In this document: piece after piece, positions 25,337 through 35,512 of the stretch
Numbering within the stretch: the stretch's first letter is position 1
Layout: every line of letters starts with the position of its first letter
Assembly (NCBI GenBank): GCA_016182845.1
Contig: JACPFT010000004.1
Location: 62,001 to 126,000, forward strand
Length of the DNA: 64,000 bases
DNA from: Gammaproteobacteria bacterium
GTDB taxonomy: Bacteria; Pseudomonadota; Gammaproteobacteria; Enterobacterales; Permianibacteraceae
Direction: 5' to 3'
Notes under the pieces: generated by a model
What the model was told of the DNA's origin: nothing
Databases searched by the model: none
What the model saw: only the letters and a program-made list of their open reading frames with translations
Made by a program: the position numbers and the translations under genes

Positions 25337-26350
25337 TTACTCGTGCTCGCTCTTCAGTGCCCGACTGAGCAGGTTGCGAGCGGCCTCTTTCGGTGCCAGG
25401 CCCTCGTAGAGCACGCGGTAGACCTGTTCGACGATGGGCATGTCCACGTCCATGGCGCGGGCCAGCTGCTGCACTTCCCGGGCATTGCGCGCGCCTTCCA
25501 CGACCTGGCCGATGGCGGCCTCGGCCTCGGCGAGCGGCTGGCCCTGGCCGATGGCCAGGCCGAAGCGGCGGTTGCGCGACTGGTTGTCGGTACAGGTCAG
25601 GACCAGATCCCCCAGGCCCGCCATACCGTAGAACGTCTCCTTGAGACCGCCCAGGGCCAGACCGAGACGGGTCATCTCCGCCAGGCCGCGCGTCACCAGG
25701 GCGGTGCGGGCATTGGCGCCGAACCCTAAGCCATCGGCCATGCCGGCGCCGACGGCGATGACGTTCTTCACCGCGCCGCCCAGCTGCACGCCCACCAGAT
25801 CCTGGCTGAAGTACACGCGGAAGCTGGGATTGACCAGCAGGCCGGCCCAGTGCCGGGTCAGCGCCTCGTCCTCGGAAGCCAGGGTGATGGCCGTGGGCAG
25901 GCCAAGGGCCAGCTCCTTGGCGAAGGTGGGGCCGGACAACACACCCTTGGCGATGCCGGAACCCAATACGGATTCGATCCGGGTGTGCAGGAGCTCGCCG
26001 CTCTCATGGGCCAGGCCCTTGGTGGCCCAGACCAGGCGCCAATCGGGGCGGGCATGGGCCTTGAGCAGGTTCAGGGTCTCGTCGAAGGCCGGGCTGGGCA
26101 CGACGATCAGGACATCGCGCACGCCCTCCAGGGCCTGGCCGAGATCGGCGGTAGGCTTGAGATTGTCCGGCAGGCGGACATCGGGCAGATAGCGGGCATT
26201 GACCCGATCCCGGGCCAGCGCCGCCATGGCCTCCGGGTTGCGTCCCCAGAGGCGCAGGTCCTGGCCGTTGCGGGCCAGGAGCAGGGCCAAGGCCGTGCCG
26301 TAAGATCCGGCGCCGAGCACGGCGACCGGGTGCGCGGCCTTGTGCGGCAA
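25337..26350 (-). CDS. gpsA: Glycerol-3-phosphate dehydrogenase [NAD(P)+]
   Basis: A 337-residue enzyme that reduces dihydroxyacetone phosphate to glycerol 3-phosphate for phospholipid synthesis. It has an N-terminal Rossmann motif ([12 protein letters not shown], about 11-22). The catalytic-domain signature [27 protein letters not shown] and the motif [11 protein letters not shown] are also present. Its start is 1 nt from the secB stop, the conserved secB-gpsA arrangement. Confidence 0.96.
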   Translation of the reverse strand: MPHKAAHPVAVLGAGSYGTALALLLARNGQDLRLWGRNPEAMAALARDRVNARYLPDVRLPDNLKPTADLGQALEGVRDVLIVVPSPAFDETLNLLKAHARPDWRLVWATKGLAHESGELLHTRIESVLGSGIAKGVLSGPTFAKELALGLPTAITLASEDEALTRHWAGLLVNPSFRVYFSQDLVGVQLGGAVKNVIAVGAGMADGLGFGANARTALVTRGLAEMTRLGLALGGLKETFYGMAGLGDLVLTCTDNQSRNRRFGLAIGQGQPLAEAEAAIGQVVEGARNAREVQQLARAMDVDMPIVEQVYRVLYEGLAPKEAARNLLSRALKSEHE

Positions 26351-26351
26351 C

Positions 26352-26849
26352 TTACTGCACCGATTCCGGCGCCGGGGCGGCGGCCTGGGCCTGCTCGCGC
26401 TGGATCTGCTGGGCGAACAGGGCGTCGAAGTTCACCGGCTGCAGGACCAGGGGCGGGAAGCCGGCGCGGGTGACCAGGTCGGAGACCGCTTCGCGGGCAT
26501 AGGGGAAGAGGATGTTCGGCGAGAAGGCCTGGACGGCGTGGCGCAGGGACATGGGGTCCAGGTTCTTGATGGTGAACAGGCCGGCCTGGTGCACTTCCGC
26601 CAGGTAGGCGACCTTTTCGCCCAGCTTGGCGGTCACGGTGATGGCCAGGACCACTTCGAACAGGTCTTCGCCGACCTGGCGGTTCTTGGCATTCATCTCC
26701 ATTTCGATCTGGGGCGCATAGGCCTCGTTGAAGATCTCCGGCGCATGGGGCGCTTCCAGGGACAGATCGCGCACATACAGCTTCTGGATGGCGTATTCGG
26801 GGGCGCCGGCTTCCTGAGCCTGGCCGTTCTGGATGTTTTCTTCAGACAT
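26352..26849 (-). CDS. secB: Protein-export chaperone SecB
   Basis: A 165-residue tetrameric chaperone that keeps preproteins unfolded and delivers them to SecA. Recognisable segments are [17 protein letters not shown] and [44 protein letters not shown]. It lies between the glutaredoxin gene and gpsA in a common gammaproteobacterial order. Confidence 0.96.
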   Translation of the reverse strand: MSEENIQNGQAQEAGAPEYAIQKLYVRDLSLEAPHAPEIFNEAYAPQIEMEMNAKNRQVGEDLFEVVLAITVTAKLGEKVAYLAEVHQAGLFTIKNLDPMSLRHAVQAFSPNILFPYAREAVSDLVTRAGFPPLVLQPVNFDALFAQQIQREQAQAAAPAPESVQ

Positions 26850-26894
26850 GGTGTGGTTCTCTTGGACCTTGCGGCCTGATGTTGAAAAACTGGC

Positions 26895-27149
26895 TTAAGA
26901 GGCCAGGAGGGTGTCGAGTGTACCGGCTCGCTCCAGGGCATACAAATCGTCGCAGCCGCCGATGCTCTGCCGGTTGATGAAGATCTGGGGCACGGTGCGC
27001 CGGCCGCTCAAGTCCATCATCTCCTGGCGGCGCAGGGCGTCCAGGTCGATGCGGATCTCCTCGTAGGCCACGCCCTTGCTGTCCAGGAGACGCTTGGCCT
27101 GGACGCAGTAGGGACAGACGAGGGAGGTGTAGACGAGGACTTCAGCCAT
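26895..27149 (-). CDS. grxC: Glutaredoxin 3
   Basis: An 84-residue dithiol glutaredoxin with the CPYC active site at C12-C15. The glutathione-binding TVPQIFINRQSIGGCDDL is near the C-terminus. Its usual role is glutathione-dependent disulfide reduction. It sits 45 nt upstream of secB and 23 nt downstream of the rhodanese gene. Confidence 0.94.
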   Translation of the reverse strand: MAEVLVYTSLVCPYCVQAKRLLDSKGVAYEEIRIDLDALRRQEMMDLSGRRTVPQIFINRQSIGGCDDLYALERAGTLDTLLAS

Positions 27150-27172
27150 GATTCACTACCAAATCAACAGGA

Positions 27173-27601
27173 TTACTTCTTCACCAGGGGCAGGTTGGCG
27201 CCCGCCCAGGCCGGCACGCCGCCAGCCAGCTTGCTGACATCGGCGAAACCGGCCTTCTTGAGCTGCATCGCCGCCGCGCCGGACTGCATGCCGGTGGCGC
27301 AAGCCAGGATAATGGGCTTGGCTTTGTGCTTTTCAAGCTCGGCCGCGCCCTCTTTGACGAATTGCTCGAAGGGCAGGTTCAGGCTACCGGCGATATGGCC
27401 CTTGCCGAACTCGACCTTGGAGCGCAGATCGACGAGCACGGCCTCCTCGCGGTTGATGCGCGCCGTGGTTTCTTGGGGGCTCAGGGCCGCGATGCCGGAC
27501 AGGGCCGAGCGCAGCAGGTTGACCAAGAGCATGGCCGCGATGGCCGCCCATAGCGTGGAAAGGAACAGGTGGTTGACGAGGAAGCTGGAGATTTCTTGCA
27601 T
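27173..27601 (-). CDS. Membrane-anchored rhodanese-like protein
   Basis: A 142-residue protein with an N-terminal membrane helix (about 12-34) and one rhodanese domain. The active-site loop contains C101 in CATGMQSG. VDLRSKVEFGKGHIAGSLNLPF is the usual preceding motif. A persulfide/sulfur transfer role is inferred from family. The start MQEISSFLVN was chosen because it gives the normal anchor; an in-frame ATG lies 17 codons upstream. It heads the rhodanese-grxC-secB-gpsA cluster, common in gammaproteobacteria. Confidence 0.88.
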   Translation of the reverse strand: MQEISSFLVNHLFLSTLWAAIAAMLLVNLLRSALSGIAALSPQETTARINREEAVLVDLRSKVEFGKGHIAGSLNLPFEQFVKEGAAELEKHKAKPIILACATGMQSGAAAMQLKKAGFADVSKLAGGVPAWAGANLPLVKK

Positions 27602-27832
27602 GGGAGAGGGATCCGTGCGGAACGAGTCGGGAAAGTGGCCGATTATACACAAACCCCTGCCAGCCGCGACTTGCGCGCCGGCAATGTGGACCGCGCCCCG
27701 TCAAACACGGCCCGGGTAGCCTGATCGCGCCTGCCCAGCCACGCGTTCGACCATACCGAAGCGGATGCCCGCTACAGGCTCGCAGCAATTCCTTACTCCT
27801 CACGCCATGCGCAGCGCTCCTAGGGAACTGGC

Positions 27833-27874
27833 TTGACCCGGATCAACGACATGACGGGGCGGCAGGCGTATTGA
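27833..27874 (+). promoter_or_regulatory. FNR/DNR-type class II promoter of the nar operon
   Basis: TTGACCCGGATCAA at 27833-27846 matches the FNR/DNR consensus TTGAT-N4-ATCAA at nine of ten fixed positions. TATTGA at 27869-27874 makes a -10 hexamer. This places the site centre about 41.5 bp before a start near 27881, the spacing of FNR class II activation. The narC-like ATG at 27905 follows with GGAG at 27895. The remainder of the 303-nt gap back to the rhodanese gene shows nothing else recognisable. Confidence 0.85.
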
Positions 27875-27904
27875 AGAACGATGGCACGCGCGTAGGAGCT
27901 CATC

Positions 27905-28753
27905 ATGAGCGTCCGCCGACTCGTGGTTCCCTGGCTTTGCCTCGTCCTCGGCGGGCTGCTGCCCGGCGGTCCGCCCGCGCGCGCCGAAACCGGCGCCGAG
28001 CTATTCGGAGCGCGCTGCGCCGCCTGCCACAGCCTGGGCGAAGGCCGGCGGCTGGGTCCCGATCTCGCGGGCGTGACCGAGCGCCGCGACGAGGCCTGGC
28101 TGCGACGCTTCATTCGCTCGCCGCAAGGACTCGCCCAGTCCGGCGACGCGAGTGCGAAAGCCCTCCTCGCCGAGTACGCGCCCGTGCTCATGCCCGATCA
28201 GGCCCTGGACGACGCGCAGCTGCGCGCCGTGCTGGCCCATCTGCGCGGCGGCGCCGCGCCACCGCGCCCACCCGCTCCCCAAACCGAGCCCGAGCCCGCG
28301 AATGACGCTCGCCTGGTAGTGCGCGGCCTGGATCTGTTCGAGGGCCGACGACGCCTAGCCCACGGCGGCCCGCCCTGCAATGCCTGCCACCACGTGCGGA
28401 ACGACGCGGTGATCGGCGGCGGCGTGCTGGCCCGGGACCTGACCGCCGTGTTCTCCCGCGTCGGCGGCGAGGGCGTGCACGCGATCCTCAAGAGCTCGCC
28501 CTTCCCGGTCATGCAGGCCGCCTACCAGGAGCGGCCACTCGCCGCCGCCGAGGCCGAGGCCCTGATCGCCTTCCTGAAAGAGGCGGACGCGCGGCAAGCC
28601 TTTCAGCAGCCGGGCGACTACGGCTGGCGTCTGTTCGGCGCGGGCTTGGGCGGCGCGCTCGGCCTGCTGGGCCTCATCGCGTTCGCGGGCCGACGGCGCA
28701 AGCGCGGCACGGTGAACCGGGACGTGTACGAACGGCAGAAGGGCACGGAATAA
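27905..28753 (+). CDS. Membrane-anchored dihaem cytochrome c, NarC-like
   Basis: A 282-residue exported cytochrome. It has a signal peptide (hydrophobic 7-22, cleavage near ARA at 25-27), haem motifs CAACH (38-42) and CNACH (158-162), and a likely axial Met in VLMP (M96). A single C-terminal membrane helix (about 243-262) is followed by a basic cytoplasmic end. It is the first gene of the nar operon, 12 nt before narG. The layout recalls the narC-narGHJI order of Thermus, where NarC takes part in electron transfer to the reductase. Function here is inferred from context. Confidence 0.82.
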   Translation: MSVRRLVVPWLCLVLGGLLPGGPPARAETGAELFGARCAACHSLGEGRRLGPDLAGVTERRDEAWLRRFIRSPQGLAQSGDASAKALLAEYAPVLMPDQALDDAQLRAVLAHLRGGAAPPRPPAPQTEPEPANDARLVVRGLDLFEGRRRLAHGGPPCNACHHVRNDAVIGGGVLARDLTAVFSRVGGEGVHAILKSSPFPVMQAAYQERPLAAAEAEALIAFLKEADARQAFQQPGDYGWRLFGAGLGGALGLLGLIAFAGRRRKRGTVNRDVYERQKGTE

Positions 28754-28765
28754 GGAGGGCTGGCC

Positions 28766-31700
28766 ATGGGCTGGATCAAGGACCTGGTGGCGCCGAAGAC
28801 GCGCGCCTGGGAGGAGTTCTACCGCAACCGCTTCCAGCACGACCGCATCGTGCGCAGCACCCACGGGGTCAATTGCACCGGCGGCTGCTCCTGGCAGATC
28901 CACGTCAAGGACGGCATCGTGGTCTGGGAAACCCAGTACACCGACTACCCGCTCCTGGAAAGCTCGCTGCCGCCCTACGAACCGCGCGGCTGCCAGCGCG
29001 GCATCTCCTATTCGTGGTATCTGTACAGCCCCTTGCGCATCAAATATCCGCTGATGCGCGGCGCCCTGCTCGACCTCTGGCGCGAGTACAAGGCCCGGAC
29101 CGGCGATCCGCTGCGCGCCTGGGAGGCCCTGCAGGCCGACGCGGCCGCGCGCGCCCGCTACCAGGTCGCGCGCGGCAAGGGCGGTTTCCGGCGCGTGGCT
29201 TGGGACGAGGCCCTGGAGCTGATGGCGGTGGCGAGCCTGTCCACCGCGAAGCGTTACGGCCCCGACCGGGTCATCGGCTTCTCGCCCATCCCGGCCATGT
29301 CCATGCTCAGCTACGCGGCGGGCAGCCGCTTCCTGCAGCTCTTCGGCGGCGTGAACCTGAGTTTCTACGACTGGTACTGCGATCTGCCCACGGCCTTCCC
29401 CGAGATCTGGGGCGAGCAGACCGACGTCTGCGAGAGCGCCGACTGGTACAACGCGAAACTCATCGCCGACATGGGCGCCTGCCTGAATATGACGCGCACG
29501 CCCGACTGCCATTTTTTCGCCGAGTCCCGCCACAACGGCACCAAGACCGTGGTGTTCTCCCCGGATTTCAGCCAGGTGTGTAAATACGCCGACCAGTGGA
29601 TCCCCCTGCACGCGGGCAGCGACGGCGCGTTCTGGATGGCGGTGACCCACGTGATCCTCAAGGAATGGCACGTGGACCGGCCCATGCCCTATTTCCTCGA
29701 CTACGTGAAACGCTACACCGACAGCCCCTATCTGGTGCGCCTGGATGCGGTGGACGATCATCACCGTCCGGGACGGCTGCTGCGCGCGGCGGATCTCGCG
29801 GAATTCGCGGCGCTGGAAAATGCCGACTGGCTTTATCTCAATATCGACGAAGCGAGCGGAAGACTCGTCGTGCCCAAGGGCGCGGTAGGCCAACGCTGGG
29901 CTAAGAAGACCGGCCAATGGAATCTGAAGCTGGAGAACGCGGTGGACGATGCCCCCTACGAGCCCCGGCTGAGCCTGCTGGGACGCGAGGACACGGTGCT
30001 GTCGGTGGAATTCTCCGATTTCGGCCGGGACCGGTGTGCGCTGCGCGGCGTGCCCGTGCGCTTCGTCGAGACCAAGACCGGGCGCATTCCCGTCGCCACG
30101 GTCTACGAGCTGATCCTCGCCCAGTACGGCGTCGCCCGCGGCCTGCCCGGCGATTATCCGGCCGGCTACGACGACGCGATGGCGGCCTACACCCCGGCCT
30201 GGCAGGAGGATTTCACCGGCATCACCCGCGACACGGTGCTGCAATTCGCGCGGGAATGGGCACACACGGCCGCGGCGACCCAGGGCCGCTGCATGGTGAT
30301 CGTGGGCGCGGGCATCAACCACTGGTATCACGGCAATTTGATGTACCGCGCCGCAGCCATGGCGCTGATGCTCACCGGCTGCGTGGGGCGTAACGGCGGC
30401 GGCCTCAACCACTACGTGGGCCAGGAGAAGCTCGCGCCCATGGATTCCTGGAGCGCGCTGGCCTTCGCCAAGGACTGGCAGGGCGCCGCGCGCCTGCAGC
30501 AGGCGCCGCTCTGGCACTACATCAACACCTGCCAGTACCGCTACGACGGCCCGCAGTCGCGCTACAACGCCGTGCCCGACAACGCGCATACCCGCAAGCA
30601 CACGGCCGACACCATCGTACGCGCCGTGCGCTCGGGCTGGATGCCGTTCTATCCGCAGTTTTCGGAAAATCCGCTGGAGCTGGGCCGCGCGGCGCTGGCG
30701 GCGGGCGCGCGGGACGACGCCGGTATCACCGCCCATGTGCTGGAAAGACTGAAAAATAAATCCCTGCCATTTTCCGTCGCCGATCCGGAGTCGCCGGAGA
30801 ATTTCCCGCGCGTCTTTTTCATCTGGCGCGGCAACGCCCTCATGGGCAGCATGAAGGGCCACGAATACGCCCTCAAGCATTACCTGGGCACCCATTCCAA
30901 CGTCATCGCCAAGGACGCGGCCGAGCAGCCGGAGGAGATCCGCTGGCAGGATCTCGCCCCCACCGGCAAGATGGATCTGGTGGTCGATCTCAATTTCCGC
31001 ATGGATTCCTCGGCCCTGTATTCCGATCTGGTCCTGCCCTCCGCGTCCTGGTACGAGAAGGCCGACCTGAACAGCACGGATCTGCACTCCTTTATCCACC
31101 CCCTGTCGGCCGCCGTGGCGCCGGTCTGGGAATCCCGCACCGACTGGCAGATCTTCCGCGAGCTCGCGCGCGTGAGCTCGGAGCTCGCCGAGAAATATCT
31201 GCCCGAGCCCCAGGTGGACGTGGTGAGCCTGCCGCTGGCCCACGACACGGCCGACGAGCTGGCCCAACCGGAGATGAAGGATTGGTGGGCGGGCGAGTGC
31301 GAGGCCGTTCCCGGCAAGACCCTGCCGAAGCTCGCGGTGGTGCGCCGCGATTACACCAAGATTTACGAGCGCTTCATCGCCTTGGGCGAAAATGTCCGGA
31401 CACAAGGCCTGGGCGCCCACGGCAACCACTACGACTGCGCCGAGGCCTACGACGAACTGTTGAATTCCGCGCATTTCCCGACCGAGAACCTGGACGGCAA
31501 GACCTATCCCTCGCTGAAGGAGGACGAGGCCGCGGCCAATGTGATCCTGCACCTCTCCAGCCTCACCAACGGCAGCCTGACGCGCCGCGCATACGAGTAC
31601 ATGGAGCAGAAAACCGGCCTAAAGCTCGCCGATCTCGCCGAGGGCAGCCAGGATCTGCGCCTGCGCTACGCGGATCTGCAGGCCCAGCCGCGCCGCTACA

Positions 31701-32380
31701 ACACCTCGCCGCTGTGGTCCGGGCTCATGAACGGCGGACGGGCTTACGCGCCTTACACCTACAACGTGGAGCGGCTCGTGCCCTGGCGCACCCTCACCGG
31801 GCGCCAGCATGGCTACCTGGATCACGCGCTCTACCTCGCCTACGGCGAGAACCTGCCCACGTACAAGCCGGCGCCGAAGCCCGAGGCCTATGGCGATCTC
31901 AAGGAGACCCTGGGCGGCGGGCAGGGCCGCGTGCTCAACTGCCTGACGCCCCACGGCAAGTGGCACATCCACTCGACCTATATGGACAATCTGCGCATGC
32001 TCACCCTGTCCCGCGGCTGCGAGCCCTGCTGGCTCAGCGAGCAGGACGCGCAGGCCCTGGGGGTGGCCGACAACGACTGGGTCGAGGTCTACAACGACCA
32101 CGGCGTCTATGCGACCCGCGCCTGCGTCAGCGCGCGCATTCCCGAGGGCGTGTGCATCGTCTACCACGTGCCCGAGCGCACCGTGGGCATCCCGAAATCC
32201 GAGGTGCGCGGGGGACGGCGCGCGGGCGGCCACAACAGCTTCACCCGCATCCACCTGAAGCCCGTGTTCCTCGCGGGCGGCTACGGCCAGTTTTCCTACC
32301 ACTTCAATTACTGGGGCCCCATCGCGCCGCAGCGGGACACGCATGTCCTGGTGCGCAAGATGGACCGGGTGATCTTCTAA
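28766..32380 (+). CDS. narG: Respiratory nitrate reductase, alpha (molybdenum) subunit
   Basis: A 1204-residue NarG that reduces nitrate to nitrite at a Mo-bisMGD centre on the cytoplasmic side. The FS0 cluster ligands are H33, C37, C41 and C76 ([10 protein letters not shown]...PRGC). The Mo-ligand Asp is D220 in [12 protein letters not shown]. The C-terminal [12 protein letters not shown] and YFNYWGPI-like region is typical. There is no Tat signal, consistent with cytoplasmic location. Some positions near the cofactor ([13 protein letters not shown]) differ from E. coli NarG. A nitrite oxidoreductase cannot be excluded by sequence alone, but the FNR-type promoter and the narJ and narI genes favour nitrate reduction. 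Confidence 0.95.
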   Translation: MGWIKDLVAPKTRAWEEFYRNRFQHDRIVRSTHGVNCTGGCSWQIHVKDGIVVWETQYTDYPLLESSLPPYEPRGCQRGISYSWYLYSPLRIKYPLMRGALLDLWREYKARTGDPLRAWEALQADAAARARYQVARGKGGFRRVAWDEALELMAVASLSTAKRYGPDRVIGFSPIPAMSMLSYAAGSRFLQLFGGVNLSFYDWYCDLPTAFPEIWGEQTDVCESADWYNAKLIADMGACLNMTRTPDCHFFAESRHNGTKTVVFSPDFSQVCKYADQWIPLHAGSDGAFWMAVTHVILKEWHVDRPMPYFLDYVKRYTDSPYLVRLDAVDDHHRPGRLLRAADLAEFAALENADWLYLNIDEASGRLVVPKGAVGQRWAKKTGQWNLKLENAVDDAPYEPRLSLLGREDTVLSVEFSDFGRDRCALRGVPVRFVETKTGRIPVATVYELILAQYGVARGLPGDYPAGYDDAMAAYTPAWQEDFTGITRDTVLQFAREWAHTAAATQGRCMVIVGAGINHWYHGNLMYRAAAMALMLTGCVGRNGGGLNHYVGQEKLAPMDSWSALAFAKDWQGAARLQQAPLWHYINTCQYRYDGPQSRYNAVPDNAHTRKHTADTIVRAVRSGWMPFYPQFSENPLELGRAALAAGARDDAGITAHVLERLKNKSLPFSVADPESPENFPRVFFIWRGNALMGSMKGHEYALKHYLGTHSNVIAKDAAEQPEEIRWQDLAPTGKMDLVVDLNFRMDSSALYSDLVLPSASWYEKADLNSTDLHSFIHPLSAAVAPVWESRTDWQIFRELARVSSELAEKYLPEPQVDVVSLPLAHDTADELAQPEMKDWWAGECEAVPGKTLPKLAVVRRDYTKIYERFIALGENVRTQGLGAHGNHYDCAEAYDELLNSAHFPTENLDGKTYPSLKEDEAAANVILHLSSLTNGSLTRRAYEYMEQKTGLKLADLAEGSQDLRLRYADLQAQPRRYNTSPLWSGLMNGGRAYAPYTYNVERLVPWRTLTGRQHGYLDHALYLAYGENLPTYKPAPKPEAYGDLKETLGGGQGRVLNCLTPHGKWHIHSTYMDNLRMLTLSRGCEPCWLSEQDAQALGVADNDWVEVYNDHGVYATRACVSARIPEGVCIVYHVPERTVGIPKSEVRGGRRAGGHNSFTRIHLKPVFLAGGYGQFSYHFNYWGPIAPQRDTHVLVRKMDRVIF

Positions 32381-32392
32381 AGGGGGCAGATC

Positions 32393-33934
32393 ATGGACGT
32401 TCGTGCACAAGTTTCCATGGTGTTCCACCTCGACAAGTGCATCGGCTGCCACACCTGCTCCATCGCCTGCAAGAACATCTGGACCGACCGCAAGGGCGCC
32501 GAATACATGTGGTGGAACAACGTGGAGACCAAGCCGGGCACGGGCTTCCCGCGGCGCTGGGAGGATCAGGCCATCTACCGCGGCGGCTGGGAAAAAGACG
32601 GCGACACGATCGTGCTCAAGGGCGCGGGCAAGGCCAAGGGCCTGCTCAACCTGTTCCACAATCCGGCCCTGCCCGTGCTGGACGATTATTACGAGCCCTA
32701 CACCTACCAGTATCTGAATTTGATCGAGGCGCCGGCCGGCGAGGACCAGCCCACGGCGCGGCCCGTGTCCCTGATCACGGGCCGGCCCATGGACATCAAG
32801 ATGGGCCCGAACTGGGACGACGACCTGAGCGGCACGCCGGACTACGCGCGCCAGGATCCGAACCTGGCGGATTTATCGCTAAGCGAGCGCGAGGCCCTGT
32901 TCACGATCGAGCGCCTGGCATTTTTCTACCTGCCGCGGATCTGCAATCACTGCCTGAATCCGGCCTGCGTCGCGTCCTGCCCCTCCGGGGCCCTGTACAA
33001 GCGCGGCGAGGACGGCATCGTGCTCATCAACCAGGACGTCTGCCGCGCCTGGCGCATGTGCGTGACCGCCTGCCCCTACAAGAAGACCTATTTCAACTGG
33101 AGCACGGGCAAGAGCGAAAAATGCATCCTGTGCTATCCGCGCCTAGAGGCGGGGCTCGCGCCGGCCTGCATGCACTCCTGCGTCGGCCGCATCCGCTATT
33201 TAGGCGTGCTGCTCTACGATGCCGAGCAACTGCATGCGGCGGCCTCGGCGCCGGAGGCGGAGCTGGTGGCGCGCCAGCTGGATCTGATCCTGGATCCGGA
33301 CGATCCGGCCGTCGCGGCGGCGGCACGCGCCTCGGGCGTTCCCGAATCCACGCTGGAGGCCGCGCGGCGCTCGCCGGTCTACGCCTTCGTAAAACGCTTC
33401 GGCCTCGCCCTGCCCCTGCACGCGGAATTCCGCACCCTGCCCATGCTGTTCTACGTGCCGCCCCTGTCGCCGGTCATGGCCAGTTTGCGCGCGGGCGACG
33501 GCGAGGACAGGCCGCGCCATGCGGTGGCGAAGCGCTGGGACGAGGCCGGCCTCTACGACACCCGCATGGAGGAGTTGTTCGCCGACGGCGCGTGCTCGCG
33601 GTTAAGCCTGCGCTATCTCGCGCGGCTGTTCGCGGTGGGCGACGAGGCCGCCGTGGCGATGCGCCTGCGCCGGCTCCTGGCCGTGCGCCTGTACCGGCGC
33701 CAGCAGACCGTGGGCGATCTGGACGCGGCGCGGCTGAGCGCCGCCCTGGACGCCGCGGGTTACACGGCCGAGACCGCCGAGGCCGTGTACCGGCTCACCG
33801 CGCTGGCGAAATTCGATGAGCGCTTCGTGGTCCCGCCGGCGCATCGGGAAACCGCCATCGAGGCCCTGGAAGCGACGGACGAACGCAAGGGCGCCGCCGG
33901 TTTCGGCTTCAACCGCGCGCCGCGCCGGCCTTGA
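32393..33934 (+). CDS. narH: Respiratory nitrate reductase, beta (iron-sulfur) subunit
   Basis: A 513-residue electron-transfer subunit that links NarI haems to NarG. Four cysteine groups are complete: C16/C19/C22/C26, C184/C187/C192/C196, C217-W220-C223-C227 (the Trp marks the [3Fe-4S] site) and C244/C247/C259/C263. It follows narG by 12 nt and precedes narJ by 8 nt. Confidence 0.96.
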   Translation: MDVRAQVSMVFHLDKCIGCHTCSIACKNIWTDRKGAEYMWWNNVETKPGTGFPRRWEDQAIYRGGWEKDGDTIVLKGAGKAKGLLNLFHNPALPVLDDYYEPYTYQYLNLIEAPAGEDQPTARPVSLITGRPMDIKMGPNWDDDLSGTPDYARQDPNLADLSLSEREALFTIERLAFFYLPRICNHCLNPACVASCPSGALYKRGEDGIVLINQDVCRAWRMCVTACPYKKTYFNWSTGKSEKCILCYPRLEAGLAPACMHSCVGRIRYLGVLLYDAEQLHAAASAPEAELVARQLDLILDPDDPAVAAAARASGVPESTLEAARRSPVYAFVKRFGLALPLHAEFRTLPMLFYVPPLSPVMASLRAGDGEDRPRHAVAKRWDEAGLYDTRMEELFADGACSRLSLRYLARLFAVGDEAAVAMRLRRLLAVRLYRRQQTVGDLDAARLSAALDAAGYTAETAEAVYRLTALAKFDERFVVPPAHRETAIEALEATDERKGAAGFGFNRAPRRP

Positions 33935-33942
33935 GGTGAACG

Positions 33943-34626
33943 ATGGAACATGCGCCCTATACCGAATTCGCCGCCCTGTTCGAGTACCCGCGCAGCGATG
34001 TTCGCGTGCAGGCACAGGGCCTGCTCGCCGACTTGGACCCCGCCTATCCCGAGGCCGCCGCCGAGCTGGAACGGTTTCTCGCCGGTCTGCCGCGCGAGCT
34101 TCCCGCGCAGGAGGAACTCTACGCCCGCAGCTTCGAGGTGCAGGCGCTGGCGAGCCTGCACCTGGGTTATGTGCTGTTCGGCGACGCCTACCAGCGCGGC
34201 GCCCTCCTGGTGGGCCTCGGCCGGGAGCAGCGCGCGGCGGGGCTCGCGGAAGGCGGCGAGCTACCGGATCACTTGGGCCAGGTGCTGCGCCTGCTAGGCA
34301 GGCTCGGCGACGAGGAACTGCGCCGGGAAATGGCCGAGGATCTGCTGCGGCCGGCGCTGCGCCTCGTGCTCAGGGAATTCGAGCCGGGCCGCGTCGCGAA
34401 GAAACTGGAGAATTATCACCGGCGCGAGCACGCGCTGCTCGCGCCGGGCCTGGACATGCCGCTCGTCTACGGCCATGCGCTCACGGCCCTGGCGGCGGCG
34501 CTGGCGCGGGATTTTTCGCTGGCGGCCGGTGAGGCCGGCGCCGAGCTCGACGCCGTGCCGGATTTTCTCGCTCGGGTGAGCCAGGAACTGGCGCTGGATG
34601 AAAGGGGGCGGGAATCGGCCCCATGA
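33943..34626 (+). CDS. narJ: Nitrate reductase molybdenum cofactor assembly chaperone NarJ
   Basis: A 227-residue TorD/NarJ-type chaperone needed for maturation of NarGH. Helical sequence with YPRSDVRVQAQGLLADL (about 14-30), a LARSFEVQALASLHLGYVLFG-like core and DHLGQVLRLLGRL is typical. Position between narH and narI supports the call. It ends 136 nt before narI; that gap contains a REP-like repeat. Confidence 0.9.
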   Translation: MEHAPYTEFAALFEYPRSDVRVQAQGLLADLDPAYPEAAAELERFLAGLPRELPAQEELYARSFEVQALASLHLGYVLFGDAYQRGALLVGLGREQRAAGLAEGGELPDHLGQVLRLLGRLGDEELRREMAEDLLRPALRLVLREFEPGRVAKKLENYHRREHALLAPGLDMPLVYGHALTALAAALARDFSLAAGEAGAELDAVPDFLARVSQELALDERGRESAP

Positions 34627-34656
34627 CTTGGTCCGGCAGGCCATTCGCCCTGGGTA

Positions 34657-34718
34657 ACGCGATACGCGTATCGAAGGGCGCTGGGCAGAGAGTGCTTCGA
34701 CAAGCTCAGCACGAACGG
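34657..34718. repeat. REP-like repeat inside the nar operon, copy P3
   Basis: GTGCTTCGACAAGCTCAGC followed by ACGAACGG at 34692-34718, with a partial inverted arm (CGATACGCGTATCGAAGGGC) at about 34660-34680. It accounts for most of the unusually long narJ-narI spacer. Confidence 0.8.
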
Positions 34719-34762
34719 AACTGAAGCGTAGGCGCTGGCGGGGGCCAGCGGGGAGGTCCGCC

Positions 34763-35512
34763 ATGAATGCTCTCTACGATCTGCTCTTTATCGCCTTCCC
34801 CTACGTGGCGGCGGTCGTGTTCGTCCTGGCCGGCCTCGCCCGCTGGCGAACGGTCGGCTACACGGTGAGCTCGATGTCGTCCCAATTCCTGGAGAGCGAC
34901 AGGCTGCATCCGGCTTCGCTGCTGTTCCACTGGAGCCTGCTGGCGCTGTTCCTGGGCCACGCCTTCGCCTTCGGATTCCCGGACGCGGTGCTCGCCCTCA
35001 ACAGCCAGCCAGTGCGGCTCATCGTGCACGAGGTGGTCGGCTTCAGCTTTGGACTGGGCGCGCTCCTGGGTCTCGCCGGGCTGCTCTTGCGCCGGGCGAG
35101 CGACCCGCGCCTGCGCGCCGTGACCACGCCCATGGACCTGGTCGTGGAACTGCTCCTGCTCGTGCAGATCGCCCTGGGCTGCTGGATCGCCCTGGGCTAC
35201 CGTTGGGGTTCGTCCTGGTTCGCCGCCGATCTCTCGCCTTACCTGTGGTCGCTGCTCTCCGGCGAACCGCGCATCGAGGCGGTCAAGGAGCTGCCGCTGG
35301 TGATCCAGCTGCACATCCTGGGCGCCTTCGTGCTCCTGGCCCTGGTGCCCTTCTCCCGGCTGATCCACGCCTTCGTGCCGCCCCTGCACTACCTGGCCCG
35401 CCCCTACCAGCTCGTGCTGTGGTCGCGGGCCAGCGGGAGCCCCGCGGCCACTCCCCAGGCGGCCAAAGCACGGAACGGGCTTCGACGGCTTCAGTCGGCG
35501 AAGAAAGTCTGA
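34763..35512 (+). CDS. narI: Respiratory nitrate reductase, gamma (dihaem cytochrome b) subunit
   Basis: A 249-residue membrane protein with five helices that oxidises quinol and passes electrons to NarH. The four haem b ligands are all present and near E. coli numbering: H56 and H66 (FHWSLLALFLGH) and H184 and H202 (LHILGAF, RLIH). The last 20 or so residues are hydrophilic, and the 3' end overlaps the convergent DUF4426 gene by 22 nt. It is separated from narJ by a repeat, so expression may be less tightly coupled. Confidence 0.94.
   Translation: MNALYDLLFIAFPYVAAVVFVLAGLARWRTVGYTVSSMSSQFLESDRLHPASLLFHWSLLALFLGHAFAFGFPDAVLALNSQPVRLIVHEVVGFSFGLGALLGLAGLLLRRASDPRLRAVTTPMDLVVELLLLVQIALGCWIALGYRWGSSWFAADLSPYLWSLLSGEPRIEAVKELPLVIQLHILGAFVLLALVPFSRLIHAFVPPLHYLARPYQLVLWSRASGSPAATPQAAKARNGLRRLQSAKKV

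Noticed and set aside
28355-31552. A 1065-codon open frame on the minus strand opposite narC/narG
   Set aside because: It mirrors the codon structure of narG in high-GC DNA and has no domain, signal peptide or ribosome-binding site; narG is certain.
28766-32380. NarG considered as nitrite oxidoreductase alpha subunit
   Set aside because: There is no nxrX-like gene, and an FNR-type promoter and standard narJ and narI genes are present; nitrate reduction is the simpler reading, though phylogeny would be decisive.
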